From: Neisseria lisongii
Lineage (GTDB): Bacteria; Pseudomonadota; Gammaproteobacteria; Burkholderiales; Neisseriaceae
NCBI RefSeq assembly: GCF_028463985.1
Contig: NZ_CP116766.1
Span: 992,001-1,056,000, forward strand
Length of the DNA stretch: 64,000 nt
Reading direction: 5' to 3'
Shown piece by piece: positions 52,401 to 61,056 of the stretch (its first letter is position 1; the number at the start of each line of letters is the position of its first letter). The translations under genes were made by a program, and so were the position numbers. The notes under the pieces are model-generated. The model worked only from the letters and a program-made list of their open reading frames with translations. It had not been told where the DNA came from and made no database searches.

Positions 52401-52427
52401 TTACGGCGGAATACGCCAATCGGGTTT

Positions 52428-52532
52428 TATAGTGGGTTCACTTCAAAAGACTACGGCGCTGGCTCGCCTTGCTGTACTACCTGTACTGTTTGCGGCTCGC
52501 CGCCTTGTCTTCTTTTGAATGAACCCACTATA
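52428..52532. repeat. Correia-type element with TATAGTGGGTTC ends, about 105 bp
   Basis: From TATAGTGGGTTCACTTCAAA to TTTGAATGAACCCACTATA, with the core in reverse orientation (GCTCGCCTTGCTGTACTACC and TTTGCGGCTCGCCGCCTTGT). Between convergent fdhE and ybaB, 2 bp from the ybaB stop. Confidence 0.85.
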
Positions 52533-52534
52533 AT

Positions 52535-52870
52535 TTAACGGAAAAAATCCGCTACGCCCGCCGGTAAACCTTGGGTAAATGCGCCCATGGTTTTGCTGCT
52601 GGTGTCTTCGGCTTTGGCGGCGGCATCGTTAAAAGCGGCCAATACCAAGTCTTCCAGCATTTCTTTATCGTCGGCGGCTTCTTTAATCAAATCTTCGCTG
52701 ATGTTCAGGCTGCGTACGACGTGCGAACAGGTCATAGTTACTTTGACCAAGCCGTTGCCTGCTTCGCCTTGAACTTCGGTTTCGGCCAATTTGGCCTGTG
52801 CCTTTTTCATGTTTTCCTGCATTTGTTGGGCCTGTTTCATCAGGCCGCCTAATCCGGCTTTTCCGAACAT
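52535..52870 (-). CDS. YbaB/EbfC-family nucleoid-associated protein
   Basis: Small dimeric DNA-binding protein that coats the nucleoid. The 111 residues have the typical Met/Gln-rich N-terminus (GLGGLMKQAQQMQENMKKAQ) and the VKVTMTCSHVVRSLNIS strand pair. The ATG follows AGGAG. It lies 100 bp downstream of dnaX on the same strand, the usual dnaX-ybaB operon, although recR does not follow. Confidence 0.93.
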   Translation of the reverse strand: MFGKAGLGGLMKQAQQMQENMKKAQAKLAETEVQGEAGNGLVKVTMTCSHVVRSLNISEDLIKEAADDKEMLEDLVLAAFNDAAAKAEDTSSKTMGAFTQGLPAGVADFFR

Positions 52871-52970
52871 GGTTTACTCCTGTTTTGATGGGATAAAAGT
52901 GTTGAGTAGTTAGGTTAATGGGACAACCGCCAAATATTGTGTTTGGCGGATATTGCTCTTTTCAGACGGC

Positions 52971-54878
52971 CTATTCCTGAGCGGCATGCAGAATCAGGGA
53001 ATCGGGCTGCCAGTCTGCTTCAAAAATCTGCAAAATCTGTCGGGCGGCGGGGTCGGCTTCCAGTAAAGCCTGCGCCTGCGCCCGGCCTTCCTGCTGCAGA
53101 CGGCGACTACGCATATGCGGGGTTTCCCAGTTCTCTCCGTCCTGCCACGGTTCGGTTTGCAGCTTCAGCGGCAAGCGGTAGGCTTCGGACAAGACGTTGC
53201 GGATTTTGTCCAGATGGTCTTTGGAAACGGTGGCTCGGGCATCGGTAGCCAATGCCAAAACCATCAGTTGTGCCGCTTCGTCATAGCGTATCCATGCGGC
53301 GTGCTGCGCCGGCATTTGCGCCGCTCCGAAACGGCGGGCAAAGCGTTTGACAATCGCCGCCCAGTTTTCCGGTTTGAAATCGGGATAGGCAACAAAATCA
53401 GGTTCGTCTTCTTCGTCGCCGTGTATTTCTGCAGCTTCTTCAGGCGTTTCGACAGGGGCAACGGGCGGTGTTTCTTCGGGCTGAACGTGATGATGCCCGT
53501 TTTGGTGAAACCTACGGTTTTCAGACGGCATGGGATATTCCGGCGGCGGGATTTCTTCCCACGGCGGCACATCGTCTTCTTCTGCCGCATTCGGCGGCGC
53601 TTCGTTTGCTGTTGCAACGTTTACAGGCGGCGGAACAATCGGTGCGGCAATATCCGGCACATGCTGGGGTGTTTCGGCAAGCGGCTCGGCCTGCGGCGTT
53701 TCAGCAGGCGTATTGGCCGCAATATCAGGCTTTTTTGCCGGAACGGCCTCCTGAAGCTGCTCGATATGTCCGTCTGCCTGATGATTTTGAGCGGCAAACG
53801 GTGCAAATGCCAGCATACGCAGCAGGGTCATCACAAAACCGGCATATTCGTCAGGGGCTAATCCCAAATCCTGCTTGCCGTGAATCACGCATTGGTAGTA
53901 AAGCTGGATTTGCTCGCCGCTCATGGCTTGCGCCAGCGAGTGCAGAATATCGTGTTCGGGGTCGTCTTTCGCCAAGGCGGTCGGTATCAGCTGTATCATC
54001 GCCAACCGCTGCAGCAGCATCGCCAATTCGTTTAATGCGCTGTCGAATCCAATGGAACGTGCCGCCATTTCCTGCGCTTTTGCCAGCAGCATTTCGCCGT
54101 TTTGCGCCACCACGCCCTGCAATAATTCATACAGATAACGCTTATCGACTGCGCCAATCATCTGGCGGACATCTTGTTCGGCCACCGAACCGGCACCCAT
54201 GGCAATCGCCTGATCCAACAGGCTCAAAGCGTCCCGCATCGAACCTGCCGCTGCCCGACCCAAAATCTGCAATGCCGCCGGTTCGTAGGCAATCTGTTCG
54301 CAGTCCAACACATGCGCCAGATGTGCCGCTACCTGCTGTGTGGTCATATTGCGCAACACAAATTGCAGACAGCGGCTCAACACGGTAATCGGCACTTTGT
54401 GCGGATCGGTGGTGGCCAGAATAAATTTGACATGCTCCGGCGGCTCTTCCAGCGTTTTCAGCATGGCGTTGAAAGCGCTTTTCGACAGCATATGCACTTC
54501 GTCGATAATATAGATTTTGTATTTGCCGGAAGTCGGCGCATATTGGGCGTTTTCCAGCACTTCGCGGATATTGTCGATACCGGTATTGGAAGCGGCATCG
54601 ATTTCCAGCAAATCCACATAACGCCCGGCATCAATCTGGGTGCAGCTCTCGCACACGCCGCAAGGTTCGCCGTGTTCGGCGTGGAGGCAATTCAGACTTT
54701 TTGCCAGAATGCGGGCAATCGTGGTTTTGCCGACACCCCGTGTACCGGTCAGTAGATAGGCATGGTGCAGCCGTCCTTCGTCCAAAGCATTGCGCAACGC
54801 TTTGACAACGTGTTCCTGACCGACCAAATCGGCAAAATTTTTCGGACGCCACTTACGGGCAAGCACTTGATAAGCCAT
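52971..54878 (-). CDS. dnaX: DNA polymerase III subunit tau (and gamma), DnaX
   Basis: Clamp-loader subunit that links the loader to polymerase cores and DnaB. The 635 residues comprise the AAA+ domain with Walker A GTRGVGKT (45-52), zinc ligands at Cys64, 73, 76 and 79, and the SRC motif region, then a Pro/Ala/Glu-rich linker (about 365-490) and the C-terminal polymerase-binding domain. Residues from 450 (MPSENRRFHQNGHHH) are encoded by a DUS plus part of an intergenic repeat family. The ATG follows TAGGAAA. Confidence 0.96.
   Translation of the reverse strand: MAYQVLARKWRPKNFADLVGQEHVVKALRNALDEGRLHHAYLLTGTRGVGKTTIARILAKSLNCLHAEHGEPCGVCESCTQIDAGRYVDLLEIDAASNTGIDNIREVLENAQYAPTSGKYKIYIIDEVHMLSKSAFNAMLKTLEEPPEHVKFILATTDPHKVPITVLSRCLQFVLRNMTTQQVAAHLAHVLDCEQIAYEPAALQILGRAAAGSMRDALSLLDQAIAMGAGSVAEQDVRQMIGAVDKRYLYELLQGVVAQNGEMLLAKAQEMAARSIGFDSALNELAMLLQRLAMIQLIPTALAKDDPEHDILHSLAQAMSGEQIQLYYQCVIHGKQDLGLAPDEYAGFVMTLLRMLAFAPFAAQNHQADGHIEQLQEAVPAKKPDIAANTPAETPQAEPLAETPQHVPDIAAPIVPPPVNVATANEAPPNAAEEDDVPPWEEIPPPEYPMPSENRRFHQNGHHHVQPEETPPVAPVETPEEAAEIHGDEEDEPDFVAYPDFKPENWAAIVKRFARRFGAAQMPAQHAAWIRYDEAAQLMVLALATDARATVSKDHLDKIRNVLSEAYRLPLKLQTEPWQDGENWETPHMRSRRLQQEGRAQAQALLEADPAARQILQIFEADWQPDSLILHAAQE
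53499..53531 (-). repeat. DUS plus intergenic repeat fragment inside dnaX
   Basis: Read on the minus strand, ATGCCGTCTGAAAACCGTAG and GTTTCACCAAAACG match, with very few differences, the intergenic sequence at about 32809-32840. It is in frame and lies in the linker. Confidence 0.75.
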
Positions 54879-54912
54879 AATTTTTCCTACAAATCGGTAA
54901 CGATGCGGCGAC

Positions 54913-55045
54913 AGGCCGTCTGAAAATGGGCGAAGCGGATTTCAGCGCAGCTAAAACCGTAGGTTTCTCTAAAATGGGCGAAGCGACTCAGCGCAGCTAA
55001 AACCGCAGGTTTCGCCAACACGGGTAAATAGATTTTCAGACGGCC
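54913..55045. repeat. DUS-bounded GCGAAGCG repeat cluster
   Basis: Begins AGGCCGTCTGAAAATGGGCG and ends with an inverted DUS at 55033-55045. Inside, GGGCGAAGCG, GCGCAGCTAAAACC and GTAGGTTTCTCTAAAAT occur twice in tandem. Confidence 0.6.
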
Positions 55046-55177
55046 TTGGGCGGAAATATAAAGAATTCAGGATAGCAGATTAATTTAACTTTCGTTCCAT
55101 ATTTCCCCACCCGGCACGAATGGGGCATTTTACCACCGTTTTCCCCTTACCGATATTTCGCCCGCTGTTTTCCACAT

Positions 55178-55209
55178 AAAAAAGCCGCCACAATATAGCG
55201 GCGGCTTTT
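55178..55209 (-). terminator. Rho-independent terminator of mltB
   Basis: AAAAAAGCCGCC and GGCGGCTTTT pair around a 10-nt loop, 14 bp after the mltB stop. On the minus strand it ends in a T-run. Confidence 0.85.
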
Positions 55210-55222
55210 GACAACACAGGGC

Positions 55223-56302
55223 TTACAAACCGCTACCGGCCACGGCATTGGCGATATTGCGTACGGCGGTTACATACATACGGCTGTTGTTGTATTTCCA
55301 AACGCTGTAAAAATTGTTCAGACCCAAATAATATTCATACACATTCGGTGCTGTTTCCAAACGGTATAACACGGCTTTTTCGCTGTCGGCCACGGCTTCC
55401 TGCGGCACAACGCCCAAGGCTTTGAAGTCGGCCACGGTGCGGGTTAAGGCGGTTTTTTCGTCAATAATGGCCTGTAAATGCGGCGTTGGATTGAGTTTGA
55501 CCGGCACAATCATTTTGCCGCCGCTCTGCCAGCCGTGCTGTTTCATATAGTTTGCCACCGAAGCGGCCACGTCGCCGATATTGTTCCAAATATCGCGGTG
55601 GCCGTCGCCGTCATAATCGACTGCCCATTTGCGGAAGCTGGACGGCATAAACTGCGGCATACCCATCGCGCCGGCATAGCTGCCTTTGAAACTGAACACA
55701 TCTCGCTGCTCTTCTTTCGCCATTTGCAGCAACTCGCCCAATTCGTCTTGGAAAAAATCGGCACGGCGGGGATAATCGAAGCCCAAAGTCGCCAAAGCGT
55801 CGCTGACACGGAAGCTGCCGGTATTTTTGCCGTAATTGGTTTCGATGCCGATAATGGCGACAATCAGCCCTGCCGGTACGCCGTAGCGCTGCGCCACGTC
55901 GTCAATCACCGCACGGTTGGCGGCATAAAACTGGCGGCCGCCGTTGAATTTTGCCGCACCCGAATTGCCTTTTTCAAATTCGTACCACGGGCGGGAAGTC
56001 GCCGGGCGGTACATGATGTTGATGATATTGCCTTTATACACCGCATTATCGAAAAAATGGTTCAACTCTTCGGCACTGAAGCGTTTTTGGGCGGTTTGGT
56101 AACGGATAAAGTTCTGCACATTGGTATTGGCCGGAAAGCCGCTGCTGGCAACCGATTCAGCGGCGGCATCAAATGCCGGTTTCTGTATGCCGCCCGTCTT
56201 CTGCGCTGCCGGAGCTTGGGGCAGATTGTTGTTTGCCGCAGGCGGCTGCTGGGTGCTGCAGGCAGCCAATGCCGCCGCAGCCAGAATCAGTAGTTTTTTC
56301 AT
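55223..56302 (-). CDS. mltB: Membrane-bound lytic murein transglycosylase B
   Basis: Cleaves the glycan strands of peptidoglycan to form 1,6-anhydro ends. The 359-residue lipoprotein has a lipobox LAAC (Cys15), a Pro/Ala/Asn-rich tether, and the MltB catalytic domain with Glu154 in IIGIETNYGKNTG, followed by GAMGMPQFMPSSFRKWAVDYDGDG. The ATG at 56302 is preferred over a TTG four codons upstream. It lies downstream of the ribosomal protein operon terminator and is separately expressed. Confidence 0.94.
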   Translation of the reverse strand: MKKLLILAAAALAACSTQQPPAANNNLPQAPAAQKTGGIQKPAFDAAAESVASSGFPANTNVQNFIRYQTAQKRFSAEELNHFFDNAVYKGNIINIMYRPATSRPWYEFEKGNSGAAKFNGGRQFYAANRAVIDDVAQRYGVPAGLIVAIIGIETNYGKNTGSFRVSDALATLGFDYPRRADFFQDELGELLQMAKEEQRDVFSFKGSYAGAMGMPQFMPSSFRKWAVDYDGDGHRDIWNNIGDVAASVANYMKQHGWQSGGKMIVPVKLNPTPHLQAIIDEKTALTRTVADFKALGVVPQEAVADSEKAVLYRLETAPNVYEYYLGLNNFYSVWKYNNSRMYVTAVRNIANAVAGSGL

Positions 56303-56377
56303 GGGATTTTCCAAAAGATGTGGTCTGACACCATGCCGCTGGTATGAACCGCAGTCGGCAAGGCCGATAAAGGAAAA

Positions 56378-56410
56378 GGACTGAATCCTGTATCACACAG
56401 GATTCAGTCC
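56378..56410 (-). terminator. Rho-independent terminator of the rpsF-priB-rpsR-rplI operon
   Basis: A perfect 13-bp stem, GGACTGAATCCTG and CAGGATTCAGTCC, with a 7-nt loop; on the minus strand TTTTCCTTTA follows. Confidence 0.9.
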
Positions 56411-56477
56411 GACAAATGCGTTAATCAGGCCGTCTGAATTCGACATTACATACAGGCATGATTAAAGATAACGCTGA

Positions 56478-56930
56478 TTACTCGGCTGCAGCAACCACAG
56501 CAACGGTAATTTTCGCTACGGCATCAGTGTGCAGCGCCACTTCCACTTCGTATTCGCCAACGGCTTTCAGCGGGCCGTTTGGCAGACGTACGTTGGCTTT
56601 GGCAGCTTGGATGCCTGAAGCAACGATGGCTTCGGCGATGTCGGCATTGGTAACCGAACCGAACAGACGGCCGTCCACACCGGCTTTTTGTGCGATGGTA
56701 ACGGTTTGTCCGTCCAATTTGGCTTGACGTGCTTGCGCATCAGCCAGAATTTCGGCTTGTTTGGCTTCCAATTCGGCACGACGTGCTTCGAATTCTTTCA
56801 TGTTGGCTTCGGTAGCACGTTTTGCTTTGCCTGACGGAATCAGGAAGTTACGGGCGTAGCCGTTTTTCACGGTTACGATGTCGCCCAGATTACCCAAACC
56901 GCCGATTTTTTCTAACAGAATAATTTGCAT
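56478..56930 (-). CDS. rplI: Ribosomal protein bL9
   Basis: Large-subunit protein that bridges ribosomes and limits frameshifting. The 150 residues are standard, with GGLGNLGDIVTVKNGYARNFL at the N-terminus, the long connecting helix, and the C-terminal domain. It is the last gene of the operon; the GGAG ribosome site lies in the 14-bp gap after rpsR. Confidence 0.98.
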   Translation of the reverse strand: MQIILLEKIGGLGNLGDIVTVKNGYARNFLIPSGKAKRATEANMKEFEARRAELEAKQAEILADAQARQAKLDGQTVTIAQKAGVDGRLFGSVTNADIAEAIVASGIQAAKANVRLPNGPLKAVGEYEVEVALHTDAVAKITVAVVAAAE

Positions 56931-56944
56931 GATTTAAGCTCCAA

Positions 56945-57175
56945 TTATTTGTGTTGGTCGGTGTAAGGCAACAGAGCCAGGAAACGGGCACGTTTTACGG
57001 CAACTGCCAACTGACGTTGGTAGTGTGCTTTGGTGCCGGTAATGCGGGCAGGAATGATTTTGCCGTTTTCAGAGATGAAGTCTTTCAACAAATCAACTTG
57101 TTTGTAATCAACTTCTTGGATTTTTTCAGCCGTAAAACGGCAGAATTTTCTGCGTTTGAATGATTGACGAGCCAT
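56945..57175 (-). CDS. rpsR: Ribosomal protein bS18
   Basis: Small-subunit platform protein that pairs with bS6. The 76 residues include KRRKFCRF and the family core DLLKDFISENGKIIPARITGT, with the basic C-terminus LAVAVKRARFLALLPY. It lies 6 bp after priB. Confidence 0.98.
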   Translation of the reverse strand: MARQSFKRRKFCRFTAEKIQEVDYKQVDLLKDFISENGKIIPARITGTKAHYQRQLAVAVKRARFLALLPYTDQHK

Positions 57176-57181
57176 TGTCGT

Positions 57182-57478
57182 TTAACCTTTATATTCTTTA
57201 ATGTTCTGTATCCGCAATATCGGGCGGGGGAAGCGTTGGCTGCGTTGTGCTAAAAAGCCTTCCACTTCGACCATTATCTGCTGCCGATACTGCCATTGTT
57301 CAGCCTGCTTACCCAACAGCCTTGCCGGAATTTCAAATTTGACCAGACATTTCTGTCCGTTTTCTTCCTGCCAAGATTCGTGTTCCAACATCAAATCCAA
57401 AACCGGAATACCTGCAGGCGTGTATCGCAAACTGCCTGCTTTGGCAATTTGTGCGGTAAGCGATAAGAGATTATTCAA
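57182..57478 (-). CDS. priB: Primosomal replication protein N, PriB
   Basis: Single-stranded DNA-binding OB-fold protein that couples PriA and DnaT or DnaB loading during fork restart. The 98 residues show ARLLGKQAEQWQYRQQIMVEV-type OB sequence and GIPVLDLMLEH. The start is a TTG, 2 bp after the rpsF stop, with no ATG available nearby, so translation is probably coupled to rpsF. Classical place in the rpsF-priB-rpsR-rplI operon. Confidence 0.93.
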   Translation of the reverse strand: MNNLLSLTAQIAKAGSLRYTPAGIPVLDLMLEHESWQEENGQKCLVKFEIPARLLGKQAEQWQYRQQIMVEVEGFLAQRSQRFPRPILRIQNIKEYKG

Positions 57479-57480
57479 TC

Positions 57481-57852
57481 TTATTCGGCTGCTGCAACTT
57501 CTTCAGCCGCACCGTTAAGCAGGTTTTTTGCTTTTTCGCCGCCCAGCATCGGAGAGGCTTCGGTTACAGCGTGTTTGGTTTTGATGGTCAGATGACGCAA
57601 TACGGCATCATTGAAGCGGAATGCAGTTTCCAGCTCTTCAACCACTTCAGGGGTGGTTTCGATGTTCATCAAAACATAGTGTGCTTTGTGGATTTTGTTG
57701 ATCGGGTAAGCCAGTTGGCGGCGGCCCCAGTCTTCCAAGCGGTGGATTTTACCGTTGGCTTCGGTAATCATGGTTTTGTAACGTTCAACCATTGCAGGCA
57801 CTTGCTCGCTTTGATCAGGATGAACGATAAACACGATCTCGTAATGACGCAT
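57481..57852 (-). CDS. rpsF: Ribosomal protein bS6
   Basis: Small-subunit protein, partner of bS18. The 123 residues include MRHYEIVFIVHPDQSEQVP, EDWGRRQLAYPINKIHKAHYV and an Ala/Glu-rich tail. First gene of the operon; ribosome site AAGGAG. Confidence 0.98.
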   Translation of the reverse strand: MRHYEIVFIVHPDQSEQVPAMVERYKTMITEANGKIHRLEDWGRRQLAYPINKIHKAHYVLMNIETTPEVVEELETAFRFNDAVLRHLTIKTKHAVTEASPMLGGEKAKNLLNGAAEEVAAAE

Positions 57853-58187
57853 GTTATCTCCTTATGGATTAAATAAACAGCCTTCTGCCATGCGAAAAGC
57901 AAAAGGCAAGGTTGCAAAACGCCGTATTATAGCCGACAGTCTGTTTAAATACAAGCCGTTTTTTAAATCGGCGGCTGATGAGGCCGTCTGAAAATATACC
58001 AATCGGAATTTGGGCAATACTGAAAAATGCTTTGCTAAGGAAGTATTTCGTTTTCCAACTCATTTTGTGAAATAGAAGGAAACGCCGCAACTTGAGTTTG
58101 CCCGCAGCGGAAATATCTGTTTCGTCAGACGCGGGAAATGATAAAATCCGCCCTTATCCGACAACGTTCCCAATCCGGAGAACCATT
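57853..58187. other. Divergent spacer between rpsF and the mscS-like gene
   Basis: 335 bp without a gene. It holds the rpsF operon promoter (57926-57954), one DUS (about 57981) and the leader of the mscS-like gene. A TTG-initiated extension of the latter into this region was rejected. Confidence 0.5.
57926..57954 (-). promoter_or_regulatory. Predicted promoter of the rpsF-priB-rpsR-rplI operon
   Basis: On the minus strand TTGTAT, a 17-bp spacer and a perfect TATAAT, about 74 bp upstream of the rpsF ATG. Confidence 0.65.
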
Positions 58188-59594
58188 ATGCCGACCGTAT
58201 TTGATACGCACACAGCCGGTCATTTCCTCGCCAATCTGTTTGCCCGCGATACTTTTGCCGCCCACCTTTTGGAACGCAGCTTCGATCAGCCCATCGGCTG
58301 GGTAGAAGCGGCGGTAACGCTGTTGCTGATGGCCGCCACTTATTTTTTATCGGAATACCTTATCCGCCGCAATGCCGCCGGCAAGCCGCACGGCGGGCTG
58401 CGCCATATCGGCAACCGGCTGCTGTGGCCGGTGATGATGCTGTTTGCTTCGGTGGCTTCGCTCTATATTTGGAATCTGCTCGAGCTGCATTCGGTGTGGC
58501 TGCGGCTGCTGATTATGGCGGCCCGCTGGATGATTTTAATCCGCCTGCTGCTGGCGCTGGTTCATGCCGCCCTGCCGCCGCACAAAACCACCGACTGGCT
58601 GGAACGCTTTTTGGCGGGGATGTTGTGGGTCTGCTTTCTGATTTGGGTTTCCGGCATCGATGATTTGCTGCTGGACACGCTGAAAAACACCAAGCTGACC
58701 ATGGGTTCGGCCAGCTTGAGCCTGTATATGATCCTCACCGGCCTGATGTGGATTGCACTGGTGGTTACATTTGCCATGTGGTTGGCACGCCAAACCGAAA
58801 ACTGGCTGATGAAAAACAACCATATGGACATCAACCTGCGGATTATGATGTCCAAAATCATCAAGGCGCTGCTGGTGGTGGTGGCGGTATTGGTTGCCCT
58901 GCCGCTGATCGGGATTGATTTGACCGTATTGTCGGTATTCGGCGGCGCACTCGGTGTCGGCATCGGTTTCGGTCTGCAAAAAGTCGCCAGCAACTACATT
59001 TCGGGTTTTATTATTCTGGGCGACCGCTCCATCCGCCCCGGCGACCGGCTGACGGTCAATAATTTCACCGGTTATGTAACCAAAATTACCGCCCGATTTG
59101 TGGTATTGCGCAGCAGCAAAGGCGGCGAGGCGCTGATTCCGAACGAAACCTTCATCACGTCCACCGTAATTAACGAATCCTACACCGCCAAATCGCTGTG
59201 GCAAAGTCTGGATATTCAAGTCGCCTACCACACCGATTTGACGCTGGCCATGCAGATTATGGTCGAAGCGGCGCAGGCGCAGGAACGGGTGCAAAACGAT
59301 CCTGCACCCAAAGCCTATCTCACCAATTTCGGCGAAAACGGTGTCGATTTGCGGCTGGGCTTTTGGGTAACCGACCCCGAAAACGGCTTTGCCGGACTAT
59401 TTTCCAATATTCTGCTGGATATTTGGAAACGCTTTAACGAAAACCACATCGAGTTTCCGTATCCGCAGCGGGAAGTGCGGATTTTGCAGGAAGAACGAGC
59501 GCCCGACGACACCGCCATCAGCCGTGCGGCCGCCGAAATCAAACGGGATACCCGTTCCGACCGCCGTTTTGACGACCCCGAACAGGAAAACTGA
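58188..59594 (+). CDS. MscS-family mechanosensitive channel
   Basis: Opens on membrane tension to release solutes. The 468 residues contain about five to six membrane helices; the pore-lining helix and start of the beta domain are VFGGALGVGIGFGLQKVASNYISGFIILGDRSIRPGD in pieces, and the C-terminal cytoplasmic vestibule follows. It is longer than E. coli MscS (286), with extra N-terminal helices, similar to YbdG- or KefA-like members. The ATG follows GGAG. Its stop overlaps the nudB start by one base. Confidence 0.9.
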   Translation: MPTVFDTHTAGHFLANLFARDTFAAHLLERSFDQPIGWVEAAVTLLLMAATYFLSEYLIRRNAAGKPHGGLRHIGNRLLWPVMMLFASVASLYIWNLLELHSVWLRLLIMAARWMILIRLLLALVHAALPPHKTTDWLERFLAGMLWVCFLIWVSGIDDLLLDTLKNTKLTMGSASLSLYMILTGLMWIALVVTFAMWLARQTENWLMKNNHMDINLRIMMSKIIKALLVVVAVLVALPLIGIDLTVLSVFGGALGVGIGFGLQKVASNYISGFIILGDRSIRPGDRLTVNNFTGYVTKITARFVVLRSSKGGEALIPNETFITSTVINESYTAKSLWQSLDIQVAYHTDLTLAMQIMVEAAQAQERVQNDPAPKAYLTNFGENGVDLRLGFWVTDPENGFAGLFSNILLDIWKRFNENHIEFPYPQREVRILQEERAPDDTAISRAAAEIKRDTRSDRRFDDPEQEN

Positions 59595-60055
59595 TGGACA
59601 AACCGCTGAAATATCCCGTTTCCGCCTTAGTTGTCCTGCACGACGGCAACGGCAACATTCTGTTAATCGAACGCACCAAGCCCGCCGGTTTTTGGCAATC
59701 GGTAACCGGAAGCCTCGAACCCGGCGAAACCGTTGCCCAAACCGCCCGCCGCGAAGTTTGGGAAGAAACCGGCATTGCGCTGGACGAAAACCAGTTGCAC
59801 GACTGGCACGAAAGCAGCGTGTACGAAATCTACCACCACTGGCGGCACCGCTATCCGCCGGGCGTATTTGAAAATCGGGAACACATTTTCTCCGCCCGCA
59901 TCGACCGCCAAACGCCGGTTACGCTCAACCCGCAGGAACACACCGCCTACGCTTGGTTTACCGCCGCAGAAGCCGCCGAAAAAGTGTTTTCACCGTCTAA
60001 CAAAACAGCCATTCTCAAGCTGCTGCGCCGACAGGCCGCAGGCGAGGCCGTCTGA
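59594..60055 (+). CDS. nudB: Dihydroneopterin triphosphate pyrophosphatase NudB
   Basis: Nudix hydrolase that removes pyrophosphate from dihydroneopterin triphosphate in folate synthesis. The 153 residues have a complete Nudix box at 39-61 (G-x5-E-x7-REVWEETGI) and NudB-type flanking sequence (KPAGFWQSVTGSLE, WRHRYPPGV, REHIF). The start overlaps the mscS-like stop (TGATG). The end GAG GCC GTC TGA is DUS-encoded and forms the first arm of the terminator hairpin. Confidence 0.93.
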   Translation: MDKPLKYPVSALVVLHDGNGNILLIERTKPAGFWQSVTGSLEPGETVAQTARREVWEETGIALDENQLHDWHESSVYEIYHHWRHRYPPGVFENREHIFSARIDRQTPVTLNPQEHTAYAWFTAAEAAEKVFSPSNKTAILKLLRRQAAGEAV

Positions 60056-60085
60056 AAATTCGCCACCTTGATTTTCAGACGGCCT
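60045..60085 (+). terminator. DUS terminator overlapping the nudB stop codon
   Basis: AGGCCGTCTGAAAAT and ATTTTCAGACGGCCT pair around a short loop; the first arm contains the nudB TGA. Confidence 0.75.
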
Positions 60086-60164
60086 TATCGCTGCTATACT
60101 TAGCGTTTTATGTTTCATGCAATTTAAGCGCTGCGCCTGTGCAGCCCAATCAAGGATAACCATC

Positions 60165-60698
60165 ATGGCAGACTTTAATCAGATTCTCACTCCGGGCAAC
60201 GTCGAAGAAGGCATTATCAACGTTGTGAACGAAATCCCTTGCGGCAGCAACCACAAAATCGAATGGAACCGCAAACTGGCCGCCTTCCAACTCGACCGTG
60301 TCGAACCGGCCATTTTCGCCAAACCGACCAACTACGGCTTTATCCCGCAAACCTTGGACGAAGACGGCGACGAATTAGACGTATTGCTGATTACCGAACA
60401 ACCGCTGGCCACCGGCGTATTCTTAGAAGCACGGGTAATCGGCGTGATGAAATTTGTCGATGACGGCGAAGTGGACGACAAAATCGTCTGCGTACCCGCC
60501 GACGACCGCAACAACGGCAACGCCTACAAAACCCTCGCCGATTTGCCGCAACAACTGATCAAACAAATCGAATTCCACTTCAACCACTACAAAGACCTGA
60601 AAAAAGCCGGCACCACCAAAGTCGAATCTTGGGGCGATGTAGAAGAAGCCAAAAAAGTGATTCACGAATCCATCGAGCGTTGGAACAAACAGGCTTAA
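60165..60698 (+). CDS. ppa: Inorganic pyrophosphatase (family I)
   Basis: Hydrolyses pyrophosphate and so drives biosynthetic reactions. The 177 residues contain the family I signature DGDELDVL with metal-binding aspartates at 67, 69 and 72, and NYGFIPQTL. The start MADFNQILTPG follows AAGGA; a 16-codon extension was rejected. Confidence 0.97.
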   Translation: MADFNQILTPGNVEEGIINVVNEIPCGSNHKIEWNRKLAAFQLDRVEPAIFAKPTNYGFIPQTLDEDGDELDVLLITEQPLATGVFLEARVIGVMKFVDDGEVDDKIVCVPADDRNNGNAYKTLADLPQQLIKQIEFHFNHYKDLKKAGTTKVESWGDVEEAKKVIHESIERWNKQA

Positions 60699-60716
60699 TC
60701 GGGTTTGAAAGTAAAT

Positions 60717-60761
60717 AAGGCCGTCTGAAAACATGGTTTAAACATGGTTTTCAGACGGCTT
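60717..60761 (+). terminator. DUS inverted-repeat terminator of ppa
   Basis: AAGGCCGTCTGAAAACATGG and its near-perfect reverse complement ending GACGGCTT, 19 bp past the stop. Confidence 0.85.
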
Positions 60762-60835
60762 TGTTTAATATTTTCCCCACAACAAACCACTGTCTATTTT
60801 TTCATCGATACCGATTTATCTTTTCCGTTCAAACC

Positions 60836-60873
60836 GATAATCAGCTTTTCCACAAGCTGTTCACATCTTCTTC
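60836..60873. repeat. 38-bp intergenic repeat with a DnaA-box-like core, copy 2
   Basis: Identical to 21321-21358. Here it is followed within 13 bp by a lone Correia terminus (TATAGTGGATTAT at 60887-60899). Confidence 0.65.
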
Positions 60874-60920
60874 CTGATTTTTGTGTATATAGTGGATTAT
60901 CAAAAAATATCGCAACCCAG

Positions 60921-61015
60921 CAAGCCACTCTTCCCCCAGCCTGTTTCCGCCGGCGGGAACATGGAACAGTGTGCGGATGGTGCAACTTGTTGCCTAGCAG
61001 CCATATTCTGACTGC
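60921..61015. repeat. GC-rich hairpin repeat (subtype a)
   Basis: CCGCCGGCGGGAACATGGAA, CAGTGTGCGGATGGTGCAAC and CATATTCTGACTGCAC correspond to 17741-17815. It follows a Correia half-end and precedes the pip 3' end. Confidence 0.55.
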
Positions 61016-61056
61016 ACGCCTGTGTATAAAAACAGAAAACTCTCACCAGCCTTCCC

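Larger units (their letters stand above)
54879..55222. other. Spacer between dnaX and mltB
   Basis: 344 bp without a gene. It holds a DUS-bounded GCGAAGCG cluster (54913-55045) and the mltB terminator (55178-55209). The dnaX promoter should lie here on the minus strand; none stands out. Confidence 0.55.
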
